Shown here in pieces: positions 39,321-48,460 of a stretch of 64,000 nt of DNA. This DNA is from Rhodococcus oxybenzonivorans (GTDB lineage Bacteria > Actinomycetota > Actinomycetes > Mycobacteriales > Mycobacteriaceae): NCBI RefSeq assembly GCF_003130705.1, contig NZ_CP021354.1:2976001-3040000 (forward strand). Direction: 5' to 3'. How positions within the stretch are numbered: position 1 is the first letter of the stretch; every line of letters starts with the position of its first letter. Under the pieces are notes generated by a model. It was not told where the DNA came from. It worked only from the letters and a program-made list of their open reading frames with translations, and made no database searches. The position numbers and the translations under genes were made by a program.

Positions 39321-42300
39321 TGGACATCGTTGGCGTCCCAGCCCCGCTGCGCCCGATATTTTTGAAGCTGCTCGATCCGCGGGCAGGCCAGCGGTTCGAA
39401 ACCGCAGAGGACGTGCTCGCGGCCGCCGAAGCGGTTGTCGCGACCGGCAGCAGGGAGACCAGGCCAACCTCTGCCGGCGCGCCGTCCGGCCACCACGGCT
39501 CGCTCGCGTACATGGAGCCGCCGCTGGTAGGCAGGAGTGACGAACTTGCCGCACTCACCGCAAGCATCGACGGCGCAGCCCGGTCGCAGGGAACGGTGAT
39601 GTGCTTGAGCGGTGAGTCGGGGGTTGGAAAGAGCCGCCTGCTGGATGCGGTAGTCGCTCACGCCGAGGAGGCCGGGGTGACTCTGATGCGAACGGGTGCG
39701 TTCGACCATGCGCCGGCACGTCCACTCGGACTCTTCGCCGGCCCCTTGCGCGACGTGGTTGCCTACTTGATGGCCAACCCTCTCGCAGCGCAGCGAGTGC
39801 GCGAAGACATGGCTGACCTGCTTCCCGCGGCACTCGAGCAAGTACCGGAATTAGCCGAAGCGTTGGAAGAAAATTGGCCCGCCGCGCATGGTGCGCAGCG
39901 GTCGTTCACCAAGAACACGGCGCCCGCCGGGCCGACGTCGATCGCCCGACTACTTCTGTCCGTCTTCGATGAAGAACGCCCTGGGTTGATCGTGCTCGAC
40001 GACTGCCAATGGGCAGACGATCTCAGCTGGCAAGTGCTCGCGAGGCTGGCCGCGACGATATCGAGCGATAGAACGCGCTCCGATTCGAACGTCTCGCTGA
40101 TCTGTTCTTGCCGAACGGAAGCTGTTGCACAGGTGTTTGCCTGGGGCGTCACCGACATCACATTCGTCGGGCTGGAAAGCCTGTCGGACAAAGACACAGA
40201 GACACTGATCCGGTCCATCAGTGACGGCATTCCCGACGAGGTCATCCCTTACGTCACGAAGTACTCCAAGGGCAATCCGCTCGAAACGCTGCTGGCCTTC
40301 CAGGCGCTGGTCGATTCGTCGGCGCTGAAGCACAAGTCTGACCGCTGGTTTCTGGACGAGAGCGCGATGGCAGCACTGGCGTTGCAACCCCACATCCACG
40401 ATTCGCACGCTGCGCTGGGGAACAGCGGCGCGCGAACCGATGTGCTCATTTCGCCGCGGTTGAGCCTGCTGTCGCCGGAAACAGAGCGGGCAATCCGTCA
40501 AGGCGCGGTGCTGGGGCGCCGGTTTTCCTCACGGCTCTTACAGGTGTGCCTACAGGCCAGCCCGACGGACGTCGAACAGCTCATGATGGAAGCAGCCCAG
40601 CTCAGAATTGTGCGCCGCGTCGCCGATGGCGATGGCAACGAATTCGAATTCGCACACGATCGGCTCCGCGAAGCCGTACTGGGAAACCTGACAGACGCCA
40701 CCCGCCGGGAGCTGCATTTGCGCGCGGCGCATGCACTCCAGGGCCACTTCGAAGTTCGAGCCGACTACGACATCGCCTATCACTTCGACCAAGCCGGTCG
40801 CGCCGCGTCTGCGGTGCCCTTTGCTCTGCGCGCGGGCGAGGCGGGGCTGAGGCGCAACGCACTCGATGTCGCCGAGCGCAACTTCAAGATCGCCGAGACG
40901 GGACTCGCCCTGTGCGAATCCGCGGACGACATCGCGAGGTTTCGCCTGTACGAAGGCCTTGGTACGGTCCACATGCTTCTCGGGAGCTACGACCTGGCTG
41001 CGCACGAACTGGCCCGCGCACACGAATTTACCGGTACGCATTCGGGACTTGACGCTGCACGAATCGCAGCTCTGCTCGGTGAACTTGCCTTCAAAACAGG
41101 CCGATTCGACGACGCCACAGATTGGATGCAGCGGGGTATGCACGGCCTCGACCTGAGGATGCCGCGAAGTTCGGCCCATGCCGGTCTTCTGGCCGTCGGC
41201 GAGGTCGGTCTCCTCGCATTGGGATGGTTGTCTCGCCGACTACGTTTGGGCCGGGCGCCCGTCGATACGGAGCGCTGCCGTCTGGCCGCTCTGATCCATG
41301 ACCGGCTGGTGTATCAACTGTGGTTCATCAAGTCACCGATCTGGGTGGCGTTGGCGATTCTGCGTTGCGCACGTTTCGCCAATACCGCCGGCGGCACTCG
41401 TGAGCGCGCACACGCATACTGCGGCGCTGCCGTGATCGCCGGGATTGCCCCCATCCTCGCGCCACTCGCGTTGCGGCTAGCCGACTTCTCATTGCGACTC
41501 AGCCAGACCGCCGGCGACGACTGGGGGATCGCCCACGCGCACCATTTTCGAGGATTCGCCCTCTACGCCGCGAACCGGTATGACGCCGCGATCGCAGCGT
41601 TCGACACCGCGAACACCGGCTTCGACGTACTTGGTGATCGTTGGGAACAGGTAGCCGCGATGTGGCAGAAATCGCTGTGTCTGGCACGGCAGGGAAAGCT
41701 GCACGAAGCCGGAACGCTGGCGCGGGACACGTATTGGGAGGGTAAACGCAGAGGCGATCGAATCGGTGCGGGAACCGCCCTTGCCATCTGGGTTCAGTGC
41801 CTTCCCGGTGACGTCAATGTCGAGACGATTGCCCGCGAAGTCCGGTTGACGAACCCTGGCGATCATCACACCCTGGCGATGTTGCACGCGGCGCGGGCGT
41901 GGCGACTGTTCCACACCAAGCAGTACGCACCAGCCCTCGACGCGTTTCGGCAGGCGGACGAGATCATACGTGCCTCTGGCTTGCGGAACCACTTCCTCGT
42001 CCCAATCCTCACCTCATATCTTCAGGTTCTCCGTCTCTCGCTCGCAGCAGGACCCGACCCGTGGACCGCGGAATACCGTGACCAGGCGAAAACGGCCCGG
42101 CGCCTGCTTCGCCGCGCACGTCGGTTGGCGGTCGTCTTCTGCAGTGAGCGGCCCGCGGTATTGCGGGAATGGGCACTGGCGTCGTTCTCTCAGCGACACA
42201 AATGGCGTGGGCGCATCCTGCTGGGCGCCGCCTGTCGCAGCGCACACCGCCAACAAGCGCAAGGCGAACTTGCCGCATGTGCCCTGGTTGCGGCATTGGT

Positions 42301-43450
42301 GGGACTCGAGCCCCGACGGGGGCCGCTGCGCGGCCTGCCGCCGCTGGCCGAACAATGCCTATCGCTCGGCATACGGGTGGATGGTGCGATTGTCGAATCG
42401 GCGCACCCACGCGAGCTATTCGTCGGCAGGGGTCCAGCCCGTCACCGTGCCCTTCTCGACGCCGTGAGCTCCATTGTTGCGTCCGATGATCTCGATGAGG
42501 TTCTTGACAAGCTGCGAGACGCCACCTTCGCTACGACGACCGCGCGGCGGGTGGAAATCGCTGACGGGCCAGCGCCGAGCGACCTGGTCGGGGTTCATGA
42601 GCCATTGCCGACGCCATTGTTCGGAGATTCGAGGACGGTCGGCGAAGGCCCGGAGATGAGGGTGACCGATCGCCTCTCTGTGCGGGTCCCCGTAGACGGG
42701 CACGCCGAAAAGTCAATCATCGCCGCCTTTCCGCTCGGGGAAGGGGAGTACCACCGGCCAACCATGGAGGTTCTGGCCGCGCTCGCCGGCGCCGTGATCG
42801 AGCGGGAAGGTCTTCGGCGGCAGTCCGTCGAACAGATGGTTGCCGTTCAGGAAGCCGAGCGGGGGAGAATCGCACGAGATCTGCACGACGAGTTCGGTCA
42901 CCTGTTCGCCACGGTGATCGACAGACTCAGCACGCTACAGAACTCCGAAAGCCCGACAGCGCGCCAGACCGCCGCCGACGTCCGGAAGATCGTCCGTCAG
43001 GGAATACAGGTTGCCCGATCCGTCGCGTGGTCATTGAGGCCTTCGGGGCTCGATGACCTCGGGCTCATCGGGTGCGTTGAACAATATGTCGAGGACTGCC
43101 GTCAGATCTACCCGATCCGCATCGAACTCATCTCTCCGACACGGCCGCCAGCCCTCTCGGCTGCAGTCGCTACCGCCATCTTCCGGATCGTGCAGGAGGC
43201 ACTCACCAATATCGGCCGACACAGCGGCGCCAGCGAGGCCAGCGTCACGATCGTGAACTCCGGTGATGCTCTGCGTGTCGTAGTCGAAGACAACGGCACC
43301 GGATTCGATCTCGAGGTCGCCGGTCAGCGTCGTTCCCTCGGGTTGATCGGAATGCGCGAACGGGCGCGCCTTGCTGGTGGACGGCTGAGTGTCGAATCCC
43401 CTCCAGGACAAGGCGTGACGATCATGGTGGAGGTGCCAATCGAACGATGA
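39320..43450 (+). CDS. bphS: BphS-type sensor histidine kinase, main part
   Basis: 1376 codons from GTG 39320. Order: end of the kinase-like domain (1-40), AAA/STAND ATPase with Walker A GESGVGKSRLLD near 100 and Walker B LIVLDDCQWADD near 218, a long TPR-like helical region, a GAF-like segment near 1040-1150, then HisKA_3 (RGRIARDLHDEFG, phospho-His near 1190) and HATPase (VQEALTNIGRHSG; EDNGTGFD; GLIGMRERA). Cytosolic sensor that would detect aromatic hydrocarbons and phosphorylate BphT. The GTG overlapping the TAG could be a coupled start, but an unbroken single ORF is more likely. The stop overlaps bphT (ATGA). Confidence 0.9.
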   Translation: MDIVGVPAPLRPIFLKLLDPRAGQRFETAEDVLAAAEAVVATGSRETRPTSAGAPSGHHGSLAYMEPPLVGRSDELAALTASIDGAARSQGTVMCLSGESGVGKSRLLDAVVAHAEEAGVTLMRTGAFDHAPARPLGLFAGPLRDVVAYLMANPLAAQRVREDMADLLPAALEQVPELAEALEENWPAAHGAQRSFTKNTAPAGPTSIARLLLSVFDEERPGLIVLDDCQWADDLSWQVLARLAATISSDRTRSDSNVSLICSCRTEAVAQVFAWGVTDITFVGLESLSDKDTETLIRSISDGIPDEVIPYVTKYSKGNPLETLLAFQALVDSSALKHKSDRWFLDESAMAALALQPHIHDSHAALGNSGARTDVLISPRLSLLSPETERAIRQGAVLGRRFSSRLLQVCLQASPTDVEQLMMEAAQLRIVRRVADGDGNEFEFAHDRLREAVLGNLTDATRRELHLRAAHALQGHFEVRADYDIAYHFDQAGRAASAVPFALRAGEAGLRRNALDVAERNFKIAETGLALCESADDIARFRLYEGLGTVHMLLGSYDLAAHELARAHEFTGTHSGLDAARIAALLGELAFKTGRFDDATDWMQRGMHGLDLRMPRSSAHAGLLAVGEVGLLALGWLSRRLRLGRAPVDTERCRLAALIHDRLVYQLWFIKSPIWVALAILRCARFANTAGGTRERAHAYCGAAVIAGIAPILAPLALRLADFSLRLSQTAGDDWGIAHAHHFRGFALYAANRYDAAIAAFDTANTGFDVLGDRWEQVAAMWQKSLCLARQGKLHEAGTLARDTYWEGKRRGDRIGAGTALAIWVQCLPGDVNVETIAREVRLTNPGDHHTLAMLHAARAWRLFHTKQYAPALDAFRQADEIIRASGLRNHFLVPILTSYLQVLRLSLAAGPDPWTAEYRDQAKTARRLLRRARRLAVVFCSERPAVLREWALASFSQRHKWRGRILLGAACRSAHRQQAQGELAACALVAALVGLEPRRGPLRGLPPLAEQCLSLGIRVDGAIVESAHPRELFVGRGPARHRALLDAVSSIVASDDLDEVLDKLRDATFATTTARRVEIADGPAPSDLVGVHEPLPTPLFGDSRTVGEGPEMRVTDRLSVRVPVDGHAEKSIIAAFPLGEGEYHRPTMEVLAALAGAVIEREGLRRQSVEQMVAVQEAERGRIARDLHDEFGHLFATVIDRLSTLQNSESPTARQTAADVRKIVRQGIQVARSVAWSLRPSGLDDLGLIGCVEQYVEDCRQIYPIRIELISPTRPPALSAAVATAIFRIVQEALTNIGRHSGASEASVTIVNSGDALRVVVEDNGTGFDLEVAGQRRSLGLIGMRERARLAGGRLSVESPPGQGVTIMVEVPIER

Positions 43451-44076
43451 CCAGCGTAATAGTCTGCGACGACCACGGCATCATCCGCTCCGGTATCGCG
43501 CGCATCCTCGAGACCACCCCGGACTTCCAGCTGATGGCGTCCCCATCAACCGGGACGCGTCTTATGGAAACGTTGCAGCACGTCAAGCCGGACCTACTCG
43601 TCCTCGACATTCGACTAACCGATTGCAGTGGTCTCGACCTTTTGGGGCAGATTTCCATCGTCGCACCAGAAACCCGTGTCGTGATGCTCAGTATGTACGG
43701 CGCCAAGGGGTACATCGACAAGGCCAAGGCGCGGGGTGCGCGAGGTTACATCACCAAGGAATGCCTCGACGAGGAGCTTGTATCGGTCCTGCATGCGGTG
43801 ATGCGGGATGAAGGATTTATTTCCTTCCCTTCAGCGACGCCCAACACAGGGAGTCGCGAAAAATTCTCCGAGGCCAACATTGACGCACTGTCTTCGCGGG
43901 AACTCGAGGTGATGAAACTTATCGCGTCCGGCCTCACCAACACGGAAATCGGCGAGGAACTTACTGTCTCACCACGAACTGTCGAGAGCCATCGGGCCAG
44001 CATCCAACGCAAGCTGATGATCCGTACGCGTGCCGAACTTGCCCGCGTAGCCCGAGACGCGGGCCTTCTGGACTAG
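43447..44076 (+). CDS. bphT: BphT-type response regulator (NarL/LuxR)
   Basis: 209 residues. Receiver domain with acidic pair D8-D9, phospho-acceptor D54 (LLVLDIRL) and K in GYITKE; C-terminal LuxR helix-turn-helix (LSSRELEVMKLIASGLTNTEIGEELTVSPRTVESH). Partner of the sensor kinase encoded immediately upstream with ATGA overlap. By precedent in Rhodococcus it activates the dioxygenase promoter and scattered degradation operons. The shared inverted repeats before A1, D and the BKACE gene are the obvious candidate sites. Confidence 0.93.
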   Translation: MTSVIVCDDHGIIRSGIARILETTPDFQLMASPSTGTRLMETLQHVKPDLLVLDIRLTDCSGLDLLGQISIVAPETRVVMLSMYGAKGYIDKAKARGARGYITKECLDEELVSVLHAVMRDEGFISFPSATPNTGSREKFSEANIDALSSRELEVMKLIASGLTNTEIGEELTVSPRTVESHRASIQRKLMIRTRAELARVARDAGLLD

Positions 44077-44232
44077 ATCGTCGCGCGAGAGGGCATTCCT
44101 GGTCGCGGGGGCCCAGGCGTGGCGCCCGTCGACTGATCCTGTCAATATCGCAGTGATGCAACGGCATTCCGAAGCGAGCTGCGAGCCCGAATCTTCGCAG
44201 CGCGTGCAATCTGCGGCGTCGACGTGATGTGG

Positions 44233-44255
44233 ACATCCGTAGTTTTCCCGGATGT
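44233..44255 (+). promoter_or_regulatory. BphT-type box upstream of the hydrolase
   Basis: Seven-base perfect arms (ACATCCG and complement) around a nine-base spacer, about 70 bases before the hydrolase start. The spacer and right arm match the A1 and BKACE sites. Confidence 0.7.
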
Positions 44256-44325
44256 TCGGCGAGTCCCCGAACACGTTAACTGGATCACAGACACAGATGA
44301 ATGTAAACGAAGGAAGGGCCCGCCG

Positions 44326-45159
44326 ATGACTGTATCGACAGAAACGACAGAACAGCCAGGATCCACGATCGAGGTAGCCGGAATCGCCACGAACTTCCAT
44401 GAGGCAGGATCGGGCGACCCCGTGTTGCTTCTGCACGGCTCAGGACCCGGCGTATCGGCGTGGGCGAACTGGCAGCACACCATCCCGGTGCTCGCTGAGC
44501 GTCACCGCGTGCTGGCGCCCGACCTCGTCGGGTTCGGCTACACGGAGCGCCCCACCGACATTCGATATTCTGCGCAAACGTGGATCGATCACGTATGGGG
44601 ATTCCTCGATGCGATGAAGATCGAACGCACTTCGATCGTCGGCAACTCGCTAGGGGGTTTTCTCGCTTTGGCCACGGCCATCAAGCGCCCCGAACTTCTG
44701 AATCGGATGGTGCTGCTGGGTACTCCAAGCCCTGGAATGACCCCCAGCGAGGGCCTAGCCGCACTGCGCACATACGAGCCTTCGTTGAAGGGCATGGAGG
44801 AACTGCTCATCAAGTATTTCGCCGTCGATCCGACCATCATCACCCCCGAACTCGTCCAACTCCGGCACGAGGCCAGCATCGCCCCCGGGGCATTCGAGAC
44901 GTACCGCAAGATGGAGATCAACCCCAAGACCGGGGCCAGCGAGCTAGGAATCGAGGCAGGTGATTACGCCCGCATCGCCACCCCGACCCTGGTCGTCCAC
45001 GGCCGTGAGGATCGCGTAATTCCGGTCGAGGCGGGGATCAACCTGATGAACACGCTGCCGAATGCTGATCTTCACGTCTTCAGTCGCTGCGGCCATTGGA
45101 CGCAGGTCGAGCGGGCAAGCGAATTCTCGGCGGTCGTGGATCGGTTTCTGTCGAACTAG
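44326..45159 (+). CDS. bphD: meta-cleavage product hydrolase (HOPDA-type)
   Basis: 277 residues, alpha/beta hydrolase of the C-C hydrolase group. It splits the ring-cleavage product into a carboxylic acid and 2-hydroxypenta-2,4-dienoate, which the hydratase at 4.4 kb could process. Motifs: LLLHGSGPG near 35-42, nucleophile S108 in VGNSLGG, Asp in HGREDRVIP, His in RCGHWTQ. ATG 44326 is eight bases after AAGGAAGGG, and is preferred to the longer frame. Own promoter box. The TAG stop coincides with the end of an IS5-type element, so the last residue or two may have been altered by insertion. Confidence 0.92.
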   Translation: MTVSTETTEQPGSTIEVAGIATNFHEAGSGDPVLLLHGSGPGVSAWANWQHTIPVLAERHRVLAPDLVGFGYTERPTDIRYSAQTWIDHVWGFLDAMKIERTSIVGNSLGGFLALATAIKRPELLNRMVLLGTPSPGMTPSEGLAALRTYEPSLKGMEELLIKYFAVDPTIITPELVQLRHEASIAPGAFETYRKMEINPKTGASELGIEAGDYARIATPTLVVHGREDRVIPVEAGINLMNTLPNADLHVFSRCGHWTQVERASEFSAVVDRFLSN

Positions 45160-46104
45160 GGCATCTCCGACAAATGTTGGGTCCAGGCGATGACGGCGTT
45201 GAGGACCACTGCGGCTCGGTAGACGATGGTGAGTTTGTCGTAGCGGGTGGCCAGTCCTCGCCATTGTTCTAGATGACAGAACCGGCGTTCGACGACGTTG
45301 CGACCCCGGTAGTCATCACGGTCGAATGCTGGTGGGCGGCCGCCGAGTGAACCCCGCCGGCGCCGATGTCCGGCCTGATCGTCCGGTTCCGCGATCACCG
45401 CCCCGATTCCGTGGCGGCGTAGTAGGTGGCGGTGGGCTCGCGAGGAGTACGCCTTTGTCGCCCCGGACTCGATCCGGGCGGGTGCGGGGACGCCCACCAC
45501 CGGCACGCGGTACCTGCAGGTGTGCGAGCAGGTAGGAAAAAGCTGGTGAATGGCCCGACTGCCCCGGCGCCACCAACACCACCAGCGGTAACCCGTGACC
45601 GTCGACGAGCTGATGGATCTTGGTCGACAAGCCGCCGCGGGAGCGGCCGATGGCGTGGTCATGCGGCTCGAGGTGTGGATTCGTGTAATTCGATCCAGTC
45701 CCCTGTGTGGCGGGTGACGTTCGTGGCGTGCTGATGGGCGCGAGCGATGGTCGAGTCCACCGACACCGCCCAGTCGATCATTCCGGAGGCGTCGGCCGCG
45801 GTCAGAAGCCGTTCGAGCACTCGATCCCAGGTGCCGTCACCGGCAAGCCGCCGATGCCAGGTCCAGATTGTCTGTCAGGGGCCGAACACCTGCGGAACGT
45901 CGCGCCAGGCGATCCCGCACCGATACCGGTAGATGATGTCCTCGGCGATCGACCGGGCATCGGCGAACGGACGACCACGCCGACCCGTACGGGCCGGCAA
46001 CAGCTCCGCGATCGCATCCCATTGTTCATCCGACAACACCTGAAACCGAGTCACCCGAACATCATCGTGCACCACGCTTCACATGTTTGTCAGACGCGCC
46101 CTAG
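45157..46104 (-). mobile_element. IS5-family element with frameshifted transposase
   Basis: The transposase reads leftward from ATG 46075 (VTRFQVLSDEQWDAIAELLPARTGRRGRPFADARSIAEDIIYRYRCGIAWRDVP), then hits a stop; later parts appear in other frames (WTWHRRLAGDGTWDRVLERL, WAVSVDSTIARAHQHATN, DDYRGRNVVERRFCHLEQWRGLATRYDK). Imperfect terminal repeats begin GGGC at both ends (left near 45159, right near 46102), flanked by CTAG on both sides, a plausible target duplication. About 945 bp, standard size. Non-autonomous because of the frameshifts. Confidence 0.82.
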
Positions 46105-46105
46105 G

Positions 46106-46278
46106 CCAGTTCACACCCCCCAGGACGGCTCGCCCCCATCGGCGCCATCGCCGAGAACTTCGAATTCCTCGGATACGCTGTCGTTGGCGCATTCGCTATC
46201 ACCTGGACAGCCACGCTGGTACTGACCCATCGCCAGGTCACCCCGCACCATGCACCGGTGAACCGGGCTGTCCCATAA
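46106..46278 (+). pseudogene. C-terminal fragment, possibly nickel/cobalt transporter
   Basis: Directly after the IS5 end one frame reads IGAIAENFEFLGYAVVGAFAITWTATLVL and stops at TAA 46276-46278. The pattern (acidic-N-F, G-Y, one hydrophobic helix) fits the last helix of NiCoT-type metal permeases. Everything upstream is gone, so insertion or deletion removed the gene body. Family call is tentative. Confidence 0.4.
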
Positions 46279-46367
46279 ATCTTCCCACCCGACCCGGCGC
46301 TGGATTGCTATGCCCTGGAAGAGATGAACCGTGCCAACCGCACCGTCCATACCGGAGATGGAAATGC

Positions 46368-46684
46368 AATGGTGACGGATATGTCCGAATTCGTCGCCCG
46401 GACTCGTCCGGGTCCGTTCTGGTCCCGCTCCGGAGCTGGGCGCCTACCGGGGGATCCGTCACCGCGGGCTGGACCGAGATCAGCGCTGTATGCACTGCAC
46501 CTGAGGCGCGCGGCCGTGGCCACGCCGCCCGTCCCGTTCGGACCCTTATGGACCGAATCTCCGCCCGCGGGGAACGTGCCTTCTTGCACGTGGTCCCAGC
46601 AATACCGGTGCAATTCGTCTCTACACGAATCAGGGGTTCCGGCCCCGTTATGAGGTGACTTTCCGTGGATTTCGGGTTCCCTGA
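46368..46684 (+). pseudogene. GNAT acetyltransferase, decayed
   Basis: The acetyl-CoA site is recognisable (TEISAVCTAPEARGRGHAARPVRTLMD, then RGERAFLHVVPA), followed in another frame by IRLYTNQGFRPRYEV and a terminal FRGFRVP ending at 46684. An internal deletion lies just before the motif. The enzyme is inactive. Confidence 0.65.
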
Positions 46685-46922
46685 CGATACGCCAGGCCAG
46701 TGCGGTCGGATTTGGGGTCCGTCTCTACAGGGCGTTCGCGGGACGCCCATCCTCGGGCGACCATCTTCAGGGCGTATCGACAGCACCGTAAGTCGATGCA
46801 TCCGATGAAATACGGAGCAGTCAAGTTGACATAATATGTGTTGTCGTCAATCGAAAACTATTGTGGTGCAATAACATAGAGACGGAATGTAACGGATGCG
46901 CCTCGAACGCCGACCTCCCGGG

Positions 46923-47222
46923 ATGAGACTCTCGCGAATTGCCCGGCGCGCCTTGTCGGTGGTGGCCCTATGTAGCGCCGCTTCGATGTGGTCCGCACGA
47001 CGGCCTTGGCCGACGTCACCGATGTCACAGTGCTCCCGGGATTGAGCAACGGCCCCGCTTCCTACGGATCCGGCTGCACGTATCTCGTGGTGGCGAGGAC
47101 CTCCACTCCGACAGAGCGAAGCGTGTCGATCGTGGACTACAACCGTGCCTCGACATTCTTCCCCCAGGAACTGATCTGGGACACCATCGATCCGTACTAC
47201 AACTCACCGGTCATCCTCGGCC
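46923..47222 (+). pseudogene. small secreted protein with signal peptide, frameshifted
   Basis: ATG 46923 opens a signal peptide (RIARRALSVVALCSAASMW). A frame change near 46990 is needed to continue into TALADVTDVTVLPGLSNGPAS, GSGCTYLVVARTSTPTERSV and WDTIDPYYNSPV, an Ig-like beta pattern common in actinobacterial exported proteins. The sequence then runs into an integrase relic. Function unknown. Confidence 0.5.
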
Positions 47223-47229
47223 ACGCGTT

Positions 47230-47530
47230 CTCGCTCTGGACCCCGGTCAGCTCGCGAACGAACACCGCGGCATCAGCCCGGTTAGCGGCGACCGGGTCGA
47301 ATGCCATGGTCCTCACAGACCTGCAGGAACTCCGCCAGCCCGCGCGCATACGCGTCGATCGTCCGCGGTGCTCGACCCAGATCGACCCACACTCGCAACC
47401 AGCCTGCCGCGTGCTCGTGCCTGCCGCGCACCGGCCACTTCTCCTCCAGCACCACCGTTCCCAAGCCTGCCTCCCAGTTCCGTGGTTTCCTTGGCCCAGA
47501 TCGTTCCAGCCTCGTTCTGATTCCACGTGA
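47230..47530 (-). pseudogene. tyrosine recombinase (integrase), N-terminal fragment
   Basis: The SAM-like core-binding domain is clear: DLGRAPRTIDAYARGLAEFLQVCEDHGI, then after a one-base shift DPVAANRADAAVFVRELTG. The catalytic domain is missing. Together with the IS fragments it marks a recombination hotspot. Confidence 0.6.
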
Positions 47531-47685
47531 TCAATAAGGCCGCGGCCCTGAAGTGTGTGTACCTGGCCATCATGAGCCTCGACCCCACAGGCACCGCCCG
47601 CCAGCGCTGGTCCAACCGATGGAAGGCAGCACTGAACGCCTTCGAGATCACCTTCGACGGACGTCTGTCCACCGGACGAAAGTAG
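47524..47685 (+). pseudogene. IS256 (Mutator) transposase, C-terminal fragment
   Basis: The last 53 codons of an IS256-type transposase, ending LKCVYLAIMSLDPTGTARQR, WSNRWKAALNAFEITFDGRL at TAG 47683-47685. Nothing remains upstream. Confidence 0.7.
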
Positions 47686-47700
47686 CTACATTCCAAACAG

Positions 47701-48132
47701 TTACATCGTTAACTGGACAGTCCCTAGCTCTCGGCGTCGCTTGGTCCCATCAGACCGTGATGTGCGATGTGAGAAGTAGATGGATCGGAGCGTGGTGGCG
47801 GTCTGGGGGTCGCAGTCCGGCATTGAGAGGGCATCGGCAAGAACCTCGAGGTATCGCGCCGCTGTCATACCGTATCGGACGAAAATCTCTTCCGTGGGCA
47901 CCTTTCCGTAGGGTGCCCATGCCTGTGCGAAACGTATGAGATCAACGCTTTCGTCTGGTAACTGGCGGTGTCGCGCTCGACGCAGTTTCTCGGACATTCG
48001 AGCGCGGCGCTGGCGGCGGTAGGCGCTCAGCTGGTCGGTGAGGGAATCTGAGGACATGGACGTGTGGTTTCCGGTGGTAGTGCTGCGTTCGGGATACTCC
48101 GAACGGCTATTCGATTTCGTTTGTTTGGACAT
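47701..48132 (-). CDS. DUF3263-like small protein (second of pair)
   Basis: 143 residues. A charged, disordered N terminus (first ~50 residues; RRQRRARMSEKLRRARHRQL) is followed by the DUF3263-like core DLIRFAQAWAPYGKVPTEEIFVRYGMTAARYLEVLADAL. It follows a similar but shorter gene on the same strand and belongs to the tail of the E1-E2 transcription unit. No ribosome site is obvious at ATG 48132; an internal Met start (SSDSLTDQLSAYRR) is possible. The role is unknown; a helical DNA- or RNA polymerase-binding function is only a guess. Confidence 0.55.
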   Translation of the reverse strand: MSKQTKSNSRSEYPERSTTTGNHTSMSSDSLTDQLSAYRRQRRARMSEKLRRARHRQLPDESVDLIRFAQAWAPYGKVPTEEIFVRYGMTAARYLEVLADALSMPDCDPQTATTLRSIYFSHRTSRSDGTKRRRELGTVQLTM

Positions 48133-48163
48133 GATCGTTTGGAGAACTCGGTGCTCGCTCCGC

Positions 48164-48460
48164 TCAACTGCAGATTGTCGGTGGTGTGGCGTCCAACTTG
48201 TGCTGGCAGAGTGCGATGATGTGTTGCCGGTCCGATGGATCCAGGCGTGGGCTCGGGGGCGTCAGAAGGAGTGTGAGGAGTCTCCGATAGTAAACCTTTG
48301 GATGCAGTCCGAACTCCGGCAAGATGTACTCGTCGAAGTCGGGGAAATTGTCGTTGAGGGCAACTATCGGTGCCCACCGTAGGGCGAATTCGACGAGTCT
48401 TTGATCGTCACTGGTGCGGTGTCCGGGCATAGAACCTGGGACGTGTGCTGGCGCATTCAC
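48164..48460 (-). CDS. DUF3263-like small protein (first of pair)
   Basis: 98 residues from GTG 48460, which overlaps the stop of the E2 gene (GTGA), so it is coupled to E2. The core RLVEFALRWAPIVALNDNF, EYILPEFGLHPKVYYRRLLTLL repeats the pattern FA-WAP, FG-----YY--L found in the other two copies. No transmembrane or signal segment. The tight coupling suggests it is made with the dehydrogenase complex. Confidence 0.55.
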   Translation of the reverse strand: MNAPAHVPGSMPGHRTSDDQRLVEFALRWAPIVALNDNFPDFDEYILPEFGLHPKVYYRRLLTLLLTPPSPRLDPSDRQHIIALCQHKLDATPPTICS

